A stretch of 64,000 nt of DNA, taken from NCBI GenBank assembly GCA_963802795.1, contig CAWDJV010000005.1, forward strand, positions 806,001-870,000, written 5' to 3'. Both the position numbers and the translations under genes were made by a program. The stretch comes from JAIBJN01 sp963802795 (GTDB lineage Bacteria > Actinomycetota > Thermoleophilia > Gaiellales > Gaiellaceae). The notes below the pieces were generated by a model, which saw only the letters and a program-made list of their open reading frames with translations, was not told the DNA's origin and did not search any database. Numbering within the stretch: the first letter of the stretch is position 1; each line of letters begins with the position of its first letter. This document shows, piece by piece, positions 40,632 to 49,762 of this stretch.

Positions 40632-41489
40632 GTGGACGCGATCAATGTAGCCGTGACCCGTGGGGGGCTCGTCGAGTCGCGGCACCGCGCGGACGCGGTC
40701 GTCGTCCGCGACGGCAAGGTCGCCGAGTCCTGGGGCGACCCGGACCTCGTCACGTTCGTTCGCTCAGCGGCGAAGCCGCTCCAGGCGCTTCCGCTCGTCG
40801 AGCTCGGCCTTCCCGAGGAGGAGCTCGCGATCGCCTGCGCCTCCCACGAGGCGAACCCCGACCAGCTCGTCGCGGTCCGGGCGCTCCTCGAGCGGGCGGG
40901 CGCCGACGCCGACGACCTCGAGTGCGGTGCCGTGCAGGGCTCCCGGCTCCGCCACAACTGCTCCGGAAAGCACGCGGGGTTTCTGCTTCTCTCGCGCGCG
41001 CGAGGGTGGGACTCCGTCGGCTACCGCCTACCGGAGCACCCGGTTCAGCAGGAGATCTTCGCGACCGTCTCGGGAGTGCTCGGCCGCCCTGCGGATGAGC
41101 TGGGGACCGCTGTGGACGGGTGCGGCGTCCCGACCTTCGCGCTCTCGCTGACCGAGATGGCAGAGGTGTTCGCCCGGCTCGTGCGCGGCGAGGTGGCCGG
41201 GGCAGAAGAGGTCGTGCGGGCCATGACCTCGCACCCCGGCCTCGTGGGCGGGCCGGGCGCCGTCGACACCCTCGTCATGCGGGCGCTCCCCGGAGCGGTC
41301 GCCAAGCGAGGTGCCGAGGGCGTCCTCTGCGTCGGCCTGGACGACGGCGCGGGCCTCGCGCTCAAGGTCGAGGACGGGGCCTACCGGGCCGTGTACGCCG
41401 CGGCCGGGAGCGTGCTCGGCATCCCCGAGCTCGCCGAGCGCCCGCTCACGAACAGCCGCGGCGAGACGGTCGGCTCGATCTCGGCCTGA
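40632..41489 (+). CDS. Asparaginase II family protein
   Basis: 285 residues from a GTG at 40632. It matches the Asparaginase_II (PF06089-type) group, unrelated to AnsA/AnsB: VTRGGLVESRHRADAVVVRD, VTFVRSAAKPLQALPLVELG, the ACASHEANPDQL motif, HNCSGKHAGFLL, VDGCGVPTFALSL and HPGLVGGPGAVDTLVMRALP. Members hydrolyse L-asparagine or related amides, using Ser, His and Cys/Lys residues in these motifs. It starts 12 bases from the divergent glycosylase start, so promoters overlap. No ideal Shine-Dalgarno is seen. Confidence 0.87.
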   Translation: MDAINVAVTRGGLVESRHRADAVVVRDGKVAESWGDPDLVTFVRSAAKPLQALPLVELGLPEEELAIACASHEANPDQLVAVRALLERAGADADDLECGAVQGSRLRHNCSGKHAGFLLLSRARGWDSVGYRLPEHPVQQEIFATVSGVLGRPADELGTAVDGCGVPTFALSLTEMAEVFARLVRGEVAGAEEVVRAMTSHPGLVGGPGAVDTLVMRALPGAVAKRGAEGVLCVGLDDGAGLALKVEDGAYRAVYAAAGSVLGIPELAERPLTNSRGETVGSISA

Positions 41490-41529
41490 GCCGCCCGCCG
41501 AAGAATTCCCCGCTTCTTCACAAGAGTTG

Positions 41530-41589
41530 TAGAATCCCGGGTCGGTATGCCTGTGAGCCGGGGGAGCTGCGGATCTTCCCGGCTCTTTT
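41530..41589 (+). promoter_or_regulatory. Candidate sigA promoter -10 and leader hairpin
   Basis: TAGAAT (41530-41535) is a good -10 hexamer without a clear -35. Twenty bases on, GAGCCGGG (41555-41562) pairs with CCCGGCTC (41578-41585) and is followed by TTTT. This could be the terminator of the asparaginase gene, or an attenuator in the leader of the sigma-factor mRNA, which starts at 41636. Confidence 0.45.
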
Positions 41590-41635
41590 CGTTCCACGTA
41601 CACACGTTGCATCGGTAACGAGAAAGGCGGGGTTA

Positions 41636-42730
<1,095 letters not shown>

Positions 42731-42744
42731 CCTCGGGCGCGAGG

Positions 42745-42933
42745 CTACCCGTCGACCGGCTCGACGCGTTCCTGCTCGTCCGCGGGCTTGAACGCGACGA
42801 AGAGACCGCAGTGAGGGCACTTGAAGCCGAGGTTGCGCTCGGAGGTGCCGCCGAGTAGCCGCGACTCGAAGGTCTTGCCGCAATGCGGGCAGACCACTGT
42901 GTAGGCCTCGCCGGTGTCTGGGGGAGTGGCCAC
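42745..42933 (-). CDS. Small zinc-ribbon protein (62 aa)
   Basis: Starts GTG at 42933. Two CPHCG knuckles (VVCPHCGKTFESRLL and GFKCPHCGLFVAF) make a zinc ribbon. The C-terminal tail is acidic (ADEQERVEPVDG). Such proteins act as small adaptor or nucleic-acid-binding modules; nothing specific can be said. It converges with the sigma gene (14 bases) and diverges from the CDF gene (19 bases). Confidence 0.72.
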   Translation of the reverse strand: MATPPDTGEAYTVVCPHCGKTFESRLLGGTSERNLGFKCPHCGLFVAFKPADEQERVEPVDG

Positions 42934-42952
42934 CCGCGACCAAGGTTAGCCT

Positions 42953-44316
42953 GTGAAGGTGAGCGCGCAGCGCCGCATCGCCCTCGCCTCCGTCGTCGCC
43001 GCTCTCTGCCTGATCGCGCTCAAGCTCGCGGCGGGCCTGGCCGCCGGGAGCCTCGGGCTCCTGTCGGAGGCAGCTCACTCCGGGACGGACCTCGTCGCCG
43101 CCCTCCTGATCCTCTTCGCGGTCGGCGTCGCCGGCCGTCCGGCGGACCGCGGCCATCCGTACGGACACGGGAAGGCGGAGCATCTCTCCGCCCTCGCCGA
43201 GGCCTCGCTCCTCGTCCTGATCTCGCTCTTCATCGCCTACACCGCGCTGCGGCGGCTGGCGGAGGGGACGGGCGAGGTGGACGCCGCCTGGTGGACGTTC
43301 CTGGTGATCGGCGTCGTCATCCTCATCGACGCGAGCCGGACGATGGTCTCGCTCGGGGCGTCCCGCCGCTACGAGAGCCCTGCCTTCGGCGCGAGCGCGC
43401 TTCATTTCGGCAGCGACCTCGCCGGCTCGACGGCGGTCCTCGTCGGGCTCATCCTGGCGCGGGCGGGCTATCCGGAGGGGGATTCCGTCGGCGGCCCTCT
43501 TCGTCGCGGTGCTCGTCCTTGCCGCCGCCGGCCGCCTCATCCGCCAGAACGTGGACGTGCTCATGGACCGCGCGCCCGCCGACGAGACCGAGGCGGCGCG
43601 GCGGGCGGTCGAGGCCCTCGGCCCCGAGCGTCAGCCTCCGCCGCCTGCGCATGCGGCGCGCGGCCGGTCGCCATTTTGCCGACGTCGTCATCGGCGTCCC
43701 TCCCGGCGCCGCGGTCGGACAGGGCCACGCGGCGGCCGACGCCGTGGAGGATGCCATCGAGCAGGCGGTGCCCGGAACCGACGTCGTAGTCCACGTCGAG
43801 CCCGCGGAAGCCGGCGGCGGGCTGCCCGAGCGTGCCCTCGCGGCCGCGCTCGGGGTCCCGCGCGTGCGCGAGGTGCACAACGTCTCGGTGCTCGACGTCG
43901 GCGACCACATCGAGGTCTCGCTGCACCTGAAGCTCCCCGGCTTGCTGACGCTGGCGGAGGCGCACGAGGTGGCGACGCAGGTGGAAGCGGAGATCCTCGA
44001 GAGCCTCCCCGAGGTGGACTCCGTCCAGACGCATCTCGAGCCGCTGGCCGAGCCGGCCGAGGCGACCACGGTGCCCGACGACGATCTCGCGCTGGAAGCC
44101 GCAGCAGTGCGCCGCATCGCTCGCGAGGTCACCGGGGCCGAGCCGCGCGAGCTTCGCTTTTTCACCGGCGAGCGCGGGCTCGTCGCCTTCCTGACGCTCG
44201 CCATGGAGCCGGAGCGCGAGCTCGCCGAGGCGCATGCCCGTGCGAGCGAGATCGAGGAGCGGATCCGGCGCGACCACCCGGATATCGCCGACGTGATCGT
44301 CCACACCGAGCCCTAG
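42953..44316 (+). pseudogene. Cation diffusion facilitator with three C-terminal domains, two frameshifts
   Basis: Starts GTG at 42953. Membrane helices of the CDF fold are clear, with LLSEAAHSGTDLVAALLILF (helix 2 metal site in place of HxxxD), HPYGHGKAEHLSALAEA and ALHFGSDLAGSTAVLVGLIL (helix 5 HxxxD). One extra base near 43490 shifts to the frame ALFVAVLVLAAAGRLIRQNV and DVLMDRAPADETEAARRAVE; another in the CCCC at 43622-43625 shifts to SVSLRRLRMRRAAGRHFADV, which runs to 44316. Both joins are natural when one base is dropped. The cytoplasmic part holds three ferredoxin-like units (ending VVVHVEP, VQTHLEP, VIVHTEP). It would export Zn/Mn/Fe-type cations. Either truncated in vivo or intact with two consensus errors. 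Confidence 0.8.
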
Positions 44317-44356
44317 TCCATGCTTCGAGGGCCGCGGCAGTGGGTATGCGGCTGAC

Positions 44357-44539
44357 GTGCCCGAGCGCCGTCCCGAGAAGCCCGACCCGGACCTGCCTCA
44401 GGACCCGGGAATCCCCGGCGGCCCACCTGCGCCCGAGCCTGAGCAGGACGGGCCGTCCCTCGAAGAGCCGGATTCTCCCGAGGATCCACCGGGGATCGAC
44501 GCCCCGGGGTCCCGCATGAAGCCGCCCCCGAGCCACTAG
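44357..44539 (+). CDS. Small Pro/Glu/Asp-rich protein (60 aa)
   Basis: Starts GTG at 44357 (MPERRPEKPDPDLPQDPGIP) and is 28% Pro with many Glu/Asp, hence disordered. No signal or motif is present. Codon positions show the expected G/C bias, but a coding call at this composition is uncertain. Rightward, 40 bases after the CDF gene. Function unknown. Confidence 0.45.
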   Translation: MPERRPEKPDPDLPQDPGIPGGPPAPEPEQDGPSLEEPDSPEDPPGIDAPGSRMKPPPSH

Positions 44540-44615
44540 GGCCGCGTCGGCCCAGCCGCCCCGGGGGCCGCCTGCCGGCCGGTGGTCCTCCCCGGCTCCC
44601 GTCTCGACTGACATC

Positions 44616-44810
44616 ATGCGTCCGGTGCAGTCGTTCATCGTCACGATCGAGGGGCACGGCTGGACAGAGACCGACGAGGTGGAGCTCCTGGGGCTCCCTG
44701 ACGAGGGCGAGCCGATCGAGACCAAGGTCGGAACCTGCGTCGTCACCCATTCGGAGCCACTGCCGAGCACCGAGCGACACGACGGCAGGATCGTCTGCCG
44801 GCTGTCCTAG
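44616..44810 (+). CDS. Small hypothetical protein (64 aa)
   Basis: Starts ATG at 44616. MRPVQSFIVTIEGHGWTETD and EVELLGLPDEGEPIETKVGT suggest an all-beta fold; it ends THSEPLPSTERHDGRIVCRL. It could be a tiny OB- or SH3-like module. No family is recognised. Rightward in a group with the Pro-rich protein; followed by a leftward membrane protein gene 37 bases on. Confidence 0.55.
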   Translation: MRPVQSFIVTIEGHGWTETDEVELLGLPDEGEPIETKVGTCVVTHSEPLPSTERHDGRIVCRLS

Positions 44811-44847
44811 CGGGCTCGACCCGCCAGGTCAGGTTTCCAGGAAGCGG

Positions 44848-45516
44848 TTAGGCGGGATGCATCGCCGGAGCGGGCTCCCCGCGACGCGCTCGGAACGTCA
44901 GAAGCTCGGCTACGAACAGAGCGATCAGCCCGACTGCTGCCATGTAACCGGCGTGGGTGGCGAAGAGAAAAGAGAGAAGCGTGGCTAGGACGATGAGGCG
45001 AGAGGCGCCCGCCCGCCAGAGCGCCACAGTCGCGGCGAGGACGAGGACGACCCAGCTGAGCTGACCCAGGCCTGCGAGGAGAGAGAAGTTGCTGCCGCCC
45101 ACGAACTTGCTGTCCTGGAAGAGAAAATCAATCGCGCCGATGACAGCCTCCTGCTCCTCCCCGGCGAGGCTGTTCGCGTAACGGGTGAGCACACCGACTG
45201 CGATTCCGGCGATCGCGTCGAAGGCGCTGAAGAACACCATCCAGACAACAAGCGACGCGCGGGCGACCGTTGCGGCGATCGATCGGATCCCGTCCAGCAG
45301 CATCCACACACCGACGGCGACGAAGGGCGTGAGGACGAGCTGGGAGAAGTGAACGAAGATCCACTTGTTCGCGTCGTCGGCGATCCCCTCATAGGGCGCC
45401 GGTTCGTCGCCCACGCCCCCTGGATGGAGGAGCGCAAGCACAACCCAGAGCAGGGGCGCGGCGAGCGCAGCGAGCTCGAGCGGTCGCAGGCGCAATGAGC
45501 TGGCGACAGTAGACAC
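44848..45516 (-). CDS. Membrane protein, DUF4386-like
   Basis: 222 residues from a GTG at 45516. Six or seven membrane helices: LELAALAAPLLWVVLALLHP, IFVHFSQLVLTPFVAVGVWM, TVARASLVVWMVFFSAFDAI, FSLLAGLGQLSWVVLVLAAT, LIVLATLLSFLFATHAGYMA and AAVGLIALFVAELLTF. The organisation with a helix-breaking Pro-Gly in the first helix and conserved ADDANKW(I)FVHF resembles DUF4386-type proteins. No catalytic site; function unknown. Confidence 0.72.
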   Translation of the reverse strand: MSTVASSLRLRPLELAALAAPLLWVVLALLHPGGVGDEPAPYEGIADDANKWIFVHFSQLVLTPFVAVGVWMLLDGIRSIAATVARASLVVWMVFFSAFDAIAGIAVGVLTRYANSLAGEEQEAVIGAIDFLFQDSKFVGGSNFSLLAGLGQLSWVVLVLAATVALWRAGASRLIVLATLLSFLFATHAGYMAAVGLIALFVAELLTFRARRGEPAPAMHPA

Positions 45517-45660
45517 GAGACCCCACGGGCACCCTACTCGACCTCCGAAGGAGGGGAGTAGGCCTCCGCCTCGTGAACCGGCTGGCGCCTTCGTGCGTAC
45601 TCCCGAGCTAAACGTGCGCGATCGTGAAGCGCCTTCCGGGCTTACGAAAGGAGTTCGCTC

Positions 45661-46269
45661 ATGCGTGGTCTGCGGTTGCCGCGAAGCCGATCCACCGACC
45701 GACCTCCCCGGCCGTACACGTACGTCGTCTCCCTGCTCGCCGCCTTGGCGTTGCTTGTTGTACCGGCCGTCGCCTCGGCCGCGAAGGGCTTCACAGAGCA
45801 AATTGCCTCCGCGCGCTGGTCGACCCCGTTCCAGTGCCCGGATGGCTCCACGGCCGCCGACGGCCGCCTCATCGTGGAGACGGACAACTTCATCGAGGCG
45901 GGGACGACGCCTGACCCCAATCCGCCGCTCAGGGTCGGGTTCGTGGGCCAGTGTCCGGACGGCACCTTCAGTTGGGGATTCGTCCGGGCGGCGCCGACGC
46001 AGTTCGACCCGGACCTCAAGAGCGTGAGTGTCAGCGGCACGTTCGCCAACGTGCGGGATAACCGGGGCGGGTTGCACACGGTTTCGGTCGACGCTGGCTG
46101 GACCGGGACCGGACCGATCATGACCACGGTCAATGGGCCTGGCTCCAAGAGCAAGGAGCGCTCGGCGACCGCGACGGCGACGATCGTCTTCGACGGCAGC
46201 ACGCTCGTCAACGGCGCCGCCAACTTCCCGTTCCCCGCGCCGTTCATCCGGGTCGATACGGAGAACTAG
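45661..46269 (+). CDS. Secreted protein, function unknown
   Basis: 202 residues from an ATG at 45661 with an excellent AAAGGAG ribosome site. A long n-region with Arg precedes the signal helix (YVVSLLAALALLVVPAVASA, cleavage after ASA). The mature protein is beta-rich with one Cys pair (FQCPDGS ... GQCPDGTFSWGF) and a tail of Gly/Thr-rich strands ending FPFPAPFIRVDTEN. No known family. Divergent from the membrane protein above, 144 bases apart. Confidence 0.72.
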   Translation: MRGLRLPRSRSTDRPPRPYTYVVSLLAALALLVVPAVASAAKGFTEQIASARWSTPFQCPDGSTAADGRLIVETDNFIEAGTTPDPNPPLRVGFVGQCPDGTFSWGFVRAAPTQFDPDLKSVSVSGTFANVRDNRGGLHTVSVDAGWTGTGPIMTTVNGPGSKSKERSATATATIVFDGSTLVNGAANFPFPAPFIRVDTEN

Positions 46270-46270
46270 C

Positions 46271-46852
46271 TCAAGCTCCGCCAGGGGAACGCTCGAGGCC
46301 ACCCGCCGGGGTTGGGAGGGGCGGCGCTAGGCGGTAGCCCCCCGGCCGAACGAGCCCGGCGACCGGGCAGCGAGCCGAACGGCCGGGCGTGGGCAGGGTA
46401 GTCCTAGGGTCACCTTGCGCCCACGCCCGGCGCCTCAGATAGGTTTCGCTCGTTCGCCTTCGGGACAAAACTTCGGCAGCGGAGGGCTTCGGGAAGGCAG
46501 TGGCCCTTCCGCTACGGGACCAGCCCAGGGCGGACGCCGTTTGCGGCGCGGCGTCCGATCCCGTCTCTGGCTCGGCCTGCTTGCTCGGCAGCGCCGGCTT
46601 GCCTCCCGGCGGGCTCCCCGAAGCCCTCCGGGTCAGCGGCTCCTCGCGGGCTTCCCGCTCGGCGGCCTCCTGAAGCTGCCGCTCGTGCCAGGCGGGATCG
46701 CGGGCGCTGCGCCGAGCGTAGTAGCTCCTCGGCCACGGCAGGGATTCTGACAGATCCCGTTGCCAGGACGGGCGAGATTCCCGGGTAACACCAGGGTGTT
46801 CTCTCATCCGTACATTCGTAACATTCCTGGCATGCACGAACCGCTCAACCAA
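46271..46852 (-). CDS. Doubtful open frame with a helical Arg/Glu segment
   Basis: A TTG-initiated frame of 193 codons. Only the part PWPRSYYARRSARDPAWHER and QLQEAAEREAREE looks like a real protein, resembling short 'YxxRxxRDP' proteins seen in actinobacterial genomes. The remainder is Pro/Ser/Arg-rich low-complexity sequence. No ribosome site. It may be a decayed gene. The rest of the stretch up to the tRNA (46853-47054) contains only the interspersed repeat copy B. Confidence 0.22.
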   Translation of the reverse strand: MVERFVHARNVTNVRMREHPGVTRESRPSWQRDLSESLPWPRSYYARRSARDPAWHERQLQEAAEREAREEPLTRRASGSPPGGKPALPSKQAEPETGSDAAPQTASALGWSRSGRATAFPKPSAAEVLSRRRTSETYLRRRAWAQGDPRTTLPTPGRSARCPVAGLVRPGGYRLAPPLPTPAGGLERSPGGA

Positions 46853-46938
46853 GCGGTTCTCGCTCAGCCATGAGGCTGTATGGAGTCGTCTCGTCGTCCG
46901 GGCGGACGTCCCTACTCGTTTCCTTGATTACGTCTCTC

Positions 46939-47035
46939 CACGTTCATGTATCGGCGGCCCTCGTCGGCCGCGAGTTGAATTCATCGGGCTCGCCGGTGCG
47001 ATACCTAGATCTGGGCAGAAGGTCCGCGGGTTTCG
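46939..47035. repeat. Interspersed repeat, copy B, next to tRNA-Tyr
   Basis: Shares ordered blocks with copy A at 3180-3316: CACGTTCATGTATCGGC, CATCGGGCTCGCCGGTG, CGATACCTAGATCTGG and GGGTTTCGCT. It lies just past the 3' end of tRNA-Tyr (which runs leftward, ending at 47055), the usual place for integrated elements. Copy A is not beside any tRNA. Confidence 0.55.
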
Positions 47036-47054
47036 CTTAGCCAGGCGGGGAATA

Positions 47055-47136
47055 TGGGGGAGGTAGGATTCGAACCTACGAAGGCTGAGCCAACGGGTTT
47101 ACAGCCCGTCCCCTTTGGCCACTCGGGAACTCCCCC
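47055..47136 (-). tRNA. tRNA-Tyr (anticodon GTA)
   Basis: On the minus strand the acceptor stem GGGGGAG (47136-47130) pairs with CTCCCCC at the 3' end. The anticodon stem ACGGG/CCCGT encloses CTGTAAA with anticodon GTA. A long variable arm (class II) precedes the T-arm GTAGGTTCGAATCCTAC. The discriminator is A and CCA is not encoded. Confidence 0.95.
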
Positions 47137-47474
47137 GCGGCCGGCCTAGTGTAGCCGAGCCGCCCTCGATCCCCCTTCTAGCCCGGCCTCCTGGAGCGTG
47201 TCTCGATCTCGTTCGCCTTCCGCTTCGCGCGCAAGGAGTACAAGAAGCCGCACTAGGCCGTGGATACGGGCTGCGAGTCGAGGACGGTCTGCGCTAGCGG
47301 CCCATGGCGACGACCCGGTCCCCCCCGAGCCGCTCTCGACCATGTACTCCTCGAGCCCGTGGGAGCTGGTTCCTGCCTTTGGAACCGCGCATGTCCACGA
47401 CGCCCGTTCGGCCACGTGGGCTGCGCTACCCGGCGGGAGAGACCTCAACCGCCCCCAAGGCCGTGGGCCCGGTG
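47137..47474. other. Gene-poor stretch with a short coding relic
   Basis: 338 bases between tRNA-Tyr and the prepilin peptidase. At 47182-47256 the plus strand reads PGLLERVSISFAFRFARKEY followed by KKPH and a stop, with no start, so it may be the tail of a lost gene. The remainder contains no convincing frame or hairpin. Confidence 0.4.
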
Positions 47475-48227
47475 CTAGAGGCCGTGCAGGTACATGTCGA
47501 CCGCGGCGTCGCCCCAGAACAGGGCGACGACGGCGCCGAACGCTAGGAACGGCCCGAACGGGATAGCCGTCTTGCGCGCCGCGAGGCCGTGGCGGGCCAG
47601 GAGCGCCACCGCGGGCACGAGCGCGGCCAGCATCCCGACCATGAGCCCGAATCCGACGCTGTAGCCGAGCATGGCGCCCAAGAGGAGGGCGAGCTTGACG
47701 TCGCCCATGCCCATTCCCTTCGGATAGGCGAGCAGAGCGACGAAGAGAAATAGCGAGGCCCCGAGCGCCGAAACGATCCACTCGACGGCCCGGTCGGGGT
47801 GCAGGGCGAGCTGCGCCGCGAGGACGACCACCGTCGCCGGCAGCACGATCCTGTTCGGGAGGATGTGCCGCTCGTAGTCGATCGCTGAGAGGACGACGAG
47901 AGTCGAGACGAAGAAGGCGGCGACGAACGCGTCGGCGGTGAGGCCGAAGGCGAGGAAGCACGCGACGAGGAGCAACGCCGTCACGAGCTCGACGGCCAGG
48001 TAGCGCACGCCGATTGGCTCCCTGCAGGTGCGACAGCGGCCGCGGAGGAGGAGATACGAGATCAGGGGGACGTTGTCGCGCCGGGCGAGCCGAGTCCCGC
48101 ACGAGCCGCACGTGGAGGGCGGGTGGACTAGCGAGCGCCCCTCGGGCAGCCGGGCGGCGGCGCGGTTCAGGAAGCTCCCGATCGCGAGAGCGGGCGGGAG
48201 CACGAAGGCAGCGGCGGCGAGCTCCAT
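47475..48227 (-). CDS. Type IV prepilin peptidase (PilD/TadV, A24)
   Basis: 250 residues, about seven membrane helices. The N-terminal methylase-type domain has the zinc Cys motif (STCGSCGTRLARRDNVPLIS ... GRCRTCREP) and the catalytic Asp pair is in SAIDYERHILPNR and KGMGMGDVKLALLLGA. It cleaves class III leader peptides of Flp pilin and pseudopilins at the inner membrane. It probably serves the Tad locus starting at 51493, 3 kb to the right and in the other direction. A 34-codon frame ends 6 bases upstream of it. Confidence 0.92.
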   Translation of the reverse strand: MELAAAAFVLPPALAIGSFLNRAAARLPEGRSLVHPPSTCGSCGTRLARRDNVPLISYLLLRGRCRTCREPIGVRYLAVELVTALLLVACFLAFGLTADAFVAAFFVSTLVVLSAIDYERHILPNRIVLPATVVVLAAQLALHPDRAVEWIVSALGASLFLFVALLAYPKGMGMGDVKLALLLGAMLGYSVGFGLMVGMLAALVPAVALLARHGLAARKTAIPFGPFLAFGAVVALFWGDAAVDMYLHGL

Positions 48228-48233
48228 CGGTGC

Positions 48234-48338
48234 CTAGTGCCCCTTGCCTGAGCGCTGCCGCTGCGCGGTGAGGACGACGAGGACGTCGGACGCGGCGGGA
48301 TTCAGGCGCGCGGCGAGCTTGGCTAGGCGGACCACCAT
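48234..48338 (-). CDS. Possible 34-aa peptide preceding the prepilin peptidase
   Basis: ATG at 48338, product MVVRLAKLAARLNPAASDVL then a short Gln/Arg tail ending KGH. GGGAACG stands upstream as a modest ribosome site and the stop is 6 bases from the peptidase start, which suits translational coupling. It is predicted amphipathic. Unknown family and could be chance. Confidence 0.38.
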   Translation of the reverse strand: MVVRLAKLAARLNPAASDVLVVLTAQRQRSGKGH

Positions 48339-48422
48339 GCCGTTCCCATCGGCAGAGAGTGCGAAAAGGTCAAGCCTTCAATCCGTTGGGCCGCTGGAAG
48401 CTCGGGAACCAAAACCCGACAC

Positions 48423-49346
48423 CTAGGCTCGCCGGGCGAGAGCGCGCAGAGGAGCGCGGAGCCGCGGGTGGACGGCTGCGACCTGGAGCGACGGCCGCCA
48501 GGCGGCACCCGCAGCTCCCCAGGCGAGTGCGGCGATGCAGGCGCCGGCGGCGACGTCGACGACATAGTGCTCGCCCGCGTAGACGAGCGCGAAGGCCATC
48601 GCCGCGCCGTAAGCGAGTCCGGCGAGCCGGAGGGGGAAGCCGGCTCTCCAGGCGGTCAGGAGGACGATCACCGTCATGGCCATGTGCAGGGACGGCATCG
48701 CCGCGACGGGATTGACGCCCACCACCTCGTAGCCGCGCGCGTAAGCGCTCGGGTCGACGCCGCGTACGGCGTCCTCGACGATGCGGGACACGAAGGGCAG
48801 GTGCCCCGACTGGCCTGCGAGCCAGGGCGGCGCCGTCGGCACCGCGAAGGAGAGGGCGAGGCCGAGGTAGGCGGTTCCGAGGAGAGCCGTCGCGTACCGC
48901 CTGAAGAGGTCGCGGCGGCGCAACCAGAGCCAGAGCGCGACCGTGTGCGGCACGACGAAGTAGCTCAGGTAGACGGCGATGCTGGCGATCTCGAGCGCGC
49001 CGACCGCTCCGGGGACATAGAGGTGCTCCTGGAGCCAGACGGTGGGGCTCTGGCCCGCGAACAACGTTCGCTCGAGGTCGGCGACGTAGTCGAAGCGAAC
49101 CGGGACTCCGGTCTCGTCGGCGAGGCTGCGCAGGTGTGCGAAGAGGAGAAACGCGAGCACGTATCCCGCCCAGAGGCGGAATGCTCGATCGCCCCTCGCG
49201 ACCCAGTAGAGGAGCCCCAGCGAGACGGCCACAGCTCCGACCATGACCGCGGGCGACGCGAAGCGGACGAGAAAGAGAGCGAGGACGTTCGCGAGGAGCA
49301 CGCCGTAACGGAAGGCCGTTCCTGCGGCCGTCACGATCCCGGGCAT
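48423..49346 (-). CDS. PAP2-superfamily membrane protein (inositol phosphorylceramide synthase-like)
   Basis: 307 residues from the ATG at 49346. About eight membrane helices. PAP2 motifs: VNPVAAMPSLHMAMTVIVLL (PSxH) and LVYAGEHYVVDVAAGACIAA (xxHxxxD), with FAVPTAPPWLAGQSGHLPFV between. This pattern matches the AUR1/Ipt1-like PAP2_3 group often seen in Actinobacteria, in lipid phosphate or inositol-lipid metabolism. Leftward and separate from the Tad genes. The domain call is secure, the substrate is not. Confidence 0.82.
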   Translation of the reverse strand: MPGIVTAAGTAFRYGVLLANVLALFLVRFASPAVMVGAVAVSLGLLYWVARGDRAFRLWAGYVLAFLLFAHLRSLADETGVPVRFDYVADLERTLFAGQSPTVWLQEHLYVPGAVGALEIASIAVYLSYFVVPHTVALWLWLRRRDLFRRYATALLGTAYLGLALSFAVPTAPPWLAGQSGHLPFVSRIVEDAVRGVDPSAYARGYEVVGVNPVAAMPSLHMAMTVIVLLTAWRAGFPLRLAGLAYGAAMAFALVYAGEHYVVDVAAGACIAALAWGAAGAAWRPSLQVAAVHPRLRAPLRALARRA

Positions 49347-49417
49347 GCTCGGTCCCTGCGAATGGCTCACCCAGCGAGCATCGGCGGCCGGAGGCCCGCT
49401 CTCGCCACCCAAAGGGG

Positions 49418-49762
49418 TTAGACGAGCGCGAGGCGGTCGCCGACCTGCAGCCCGACGCGCTTGCACGCCCCGGCCGGAAGCTCGACAACGGCCTTCGCAC
49501 CCCGGTTGGCCGCGACCCGCCACGGCCTCAGTCCGGCGGCGATGCGAAGCACCTCTCCGTTCGTGCCGAGGAAGACGGCGTCGATCGGGAAGCGCATGAA
49601 CCACATGTGGATGGACGAAGCGGGACGAAGGAAGAGGCCTTCGTCCCGCTCGAGCCCAGCTCGGCCGAGCAGGCCTCGCATGCGTGCGAGCGGCGTCTCC
49701 GCGAGGAGACACCGCCCGCACACGAGGCTGCCGTCCTGACGCTCCAGCCGGGCTACAGGCAT
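49418..49762 (-). CDS. DUF192 family protein
   Basis: 114 residues. DUF192 signature: LAETPLARMRGLLGRAGLER, then SSIHMWFMRFPIDAVFLGTN and GLRPWRVAANRGAKAVVELP with GVL-like end RVGLQVGDRLAL. The family is a small beta-barrel, often encoded near pilus or secretion genes, biochemical role unknown. The start is ATG at 49762, one base past the stop of the M15-like gene, so it is co-transcribed. Pairs two Cys at CGRCL. Confidence 0.87.
   Translation of the reverse strand: MPVARLERQDGSLVCGRCLLAETPLARMRGLLGRAGLERDEGLFLRPASSIHMWFMRFPIDAVFLGTNGEVLRIAAGLRPWRVAANRGAKAVVELPAGACKRVGLQVGDRLALV

Noticed and set aside
43449..44306. Minus-strand frames opposite the CDF C-terminus
   Set aside because: They exist because the GC-rich third positions keep stops away; the plus strand shows repeated ferredoxin-like units ending HVEP/HLEP/HTEP.
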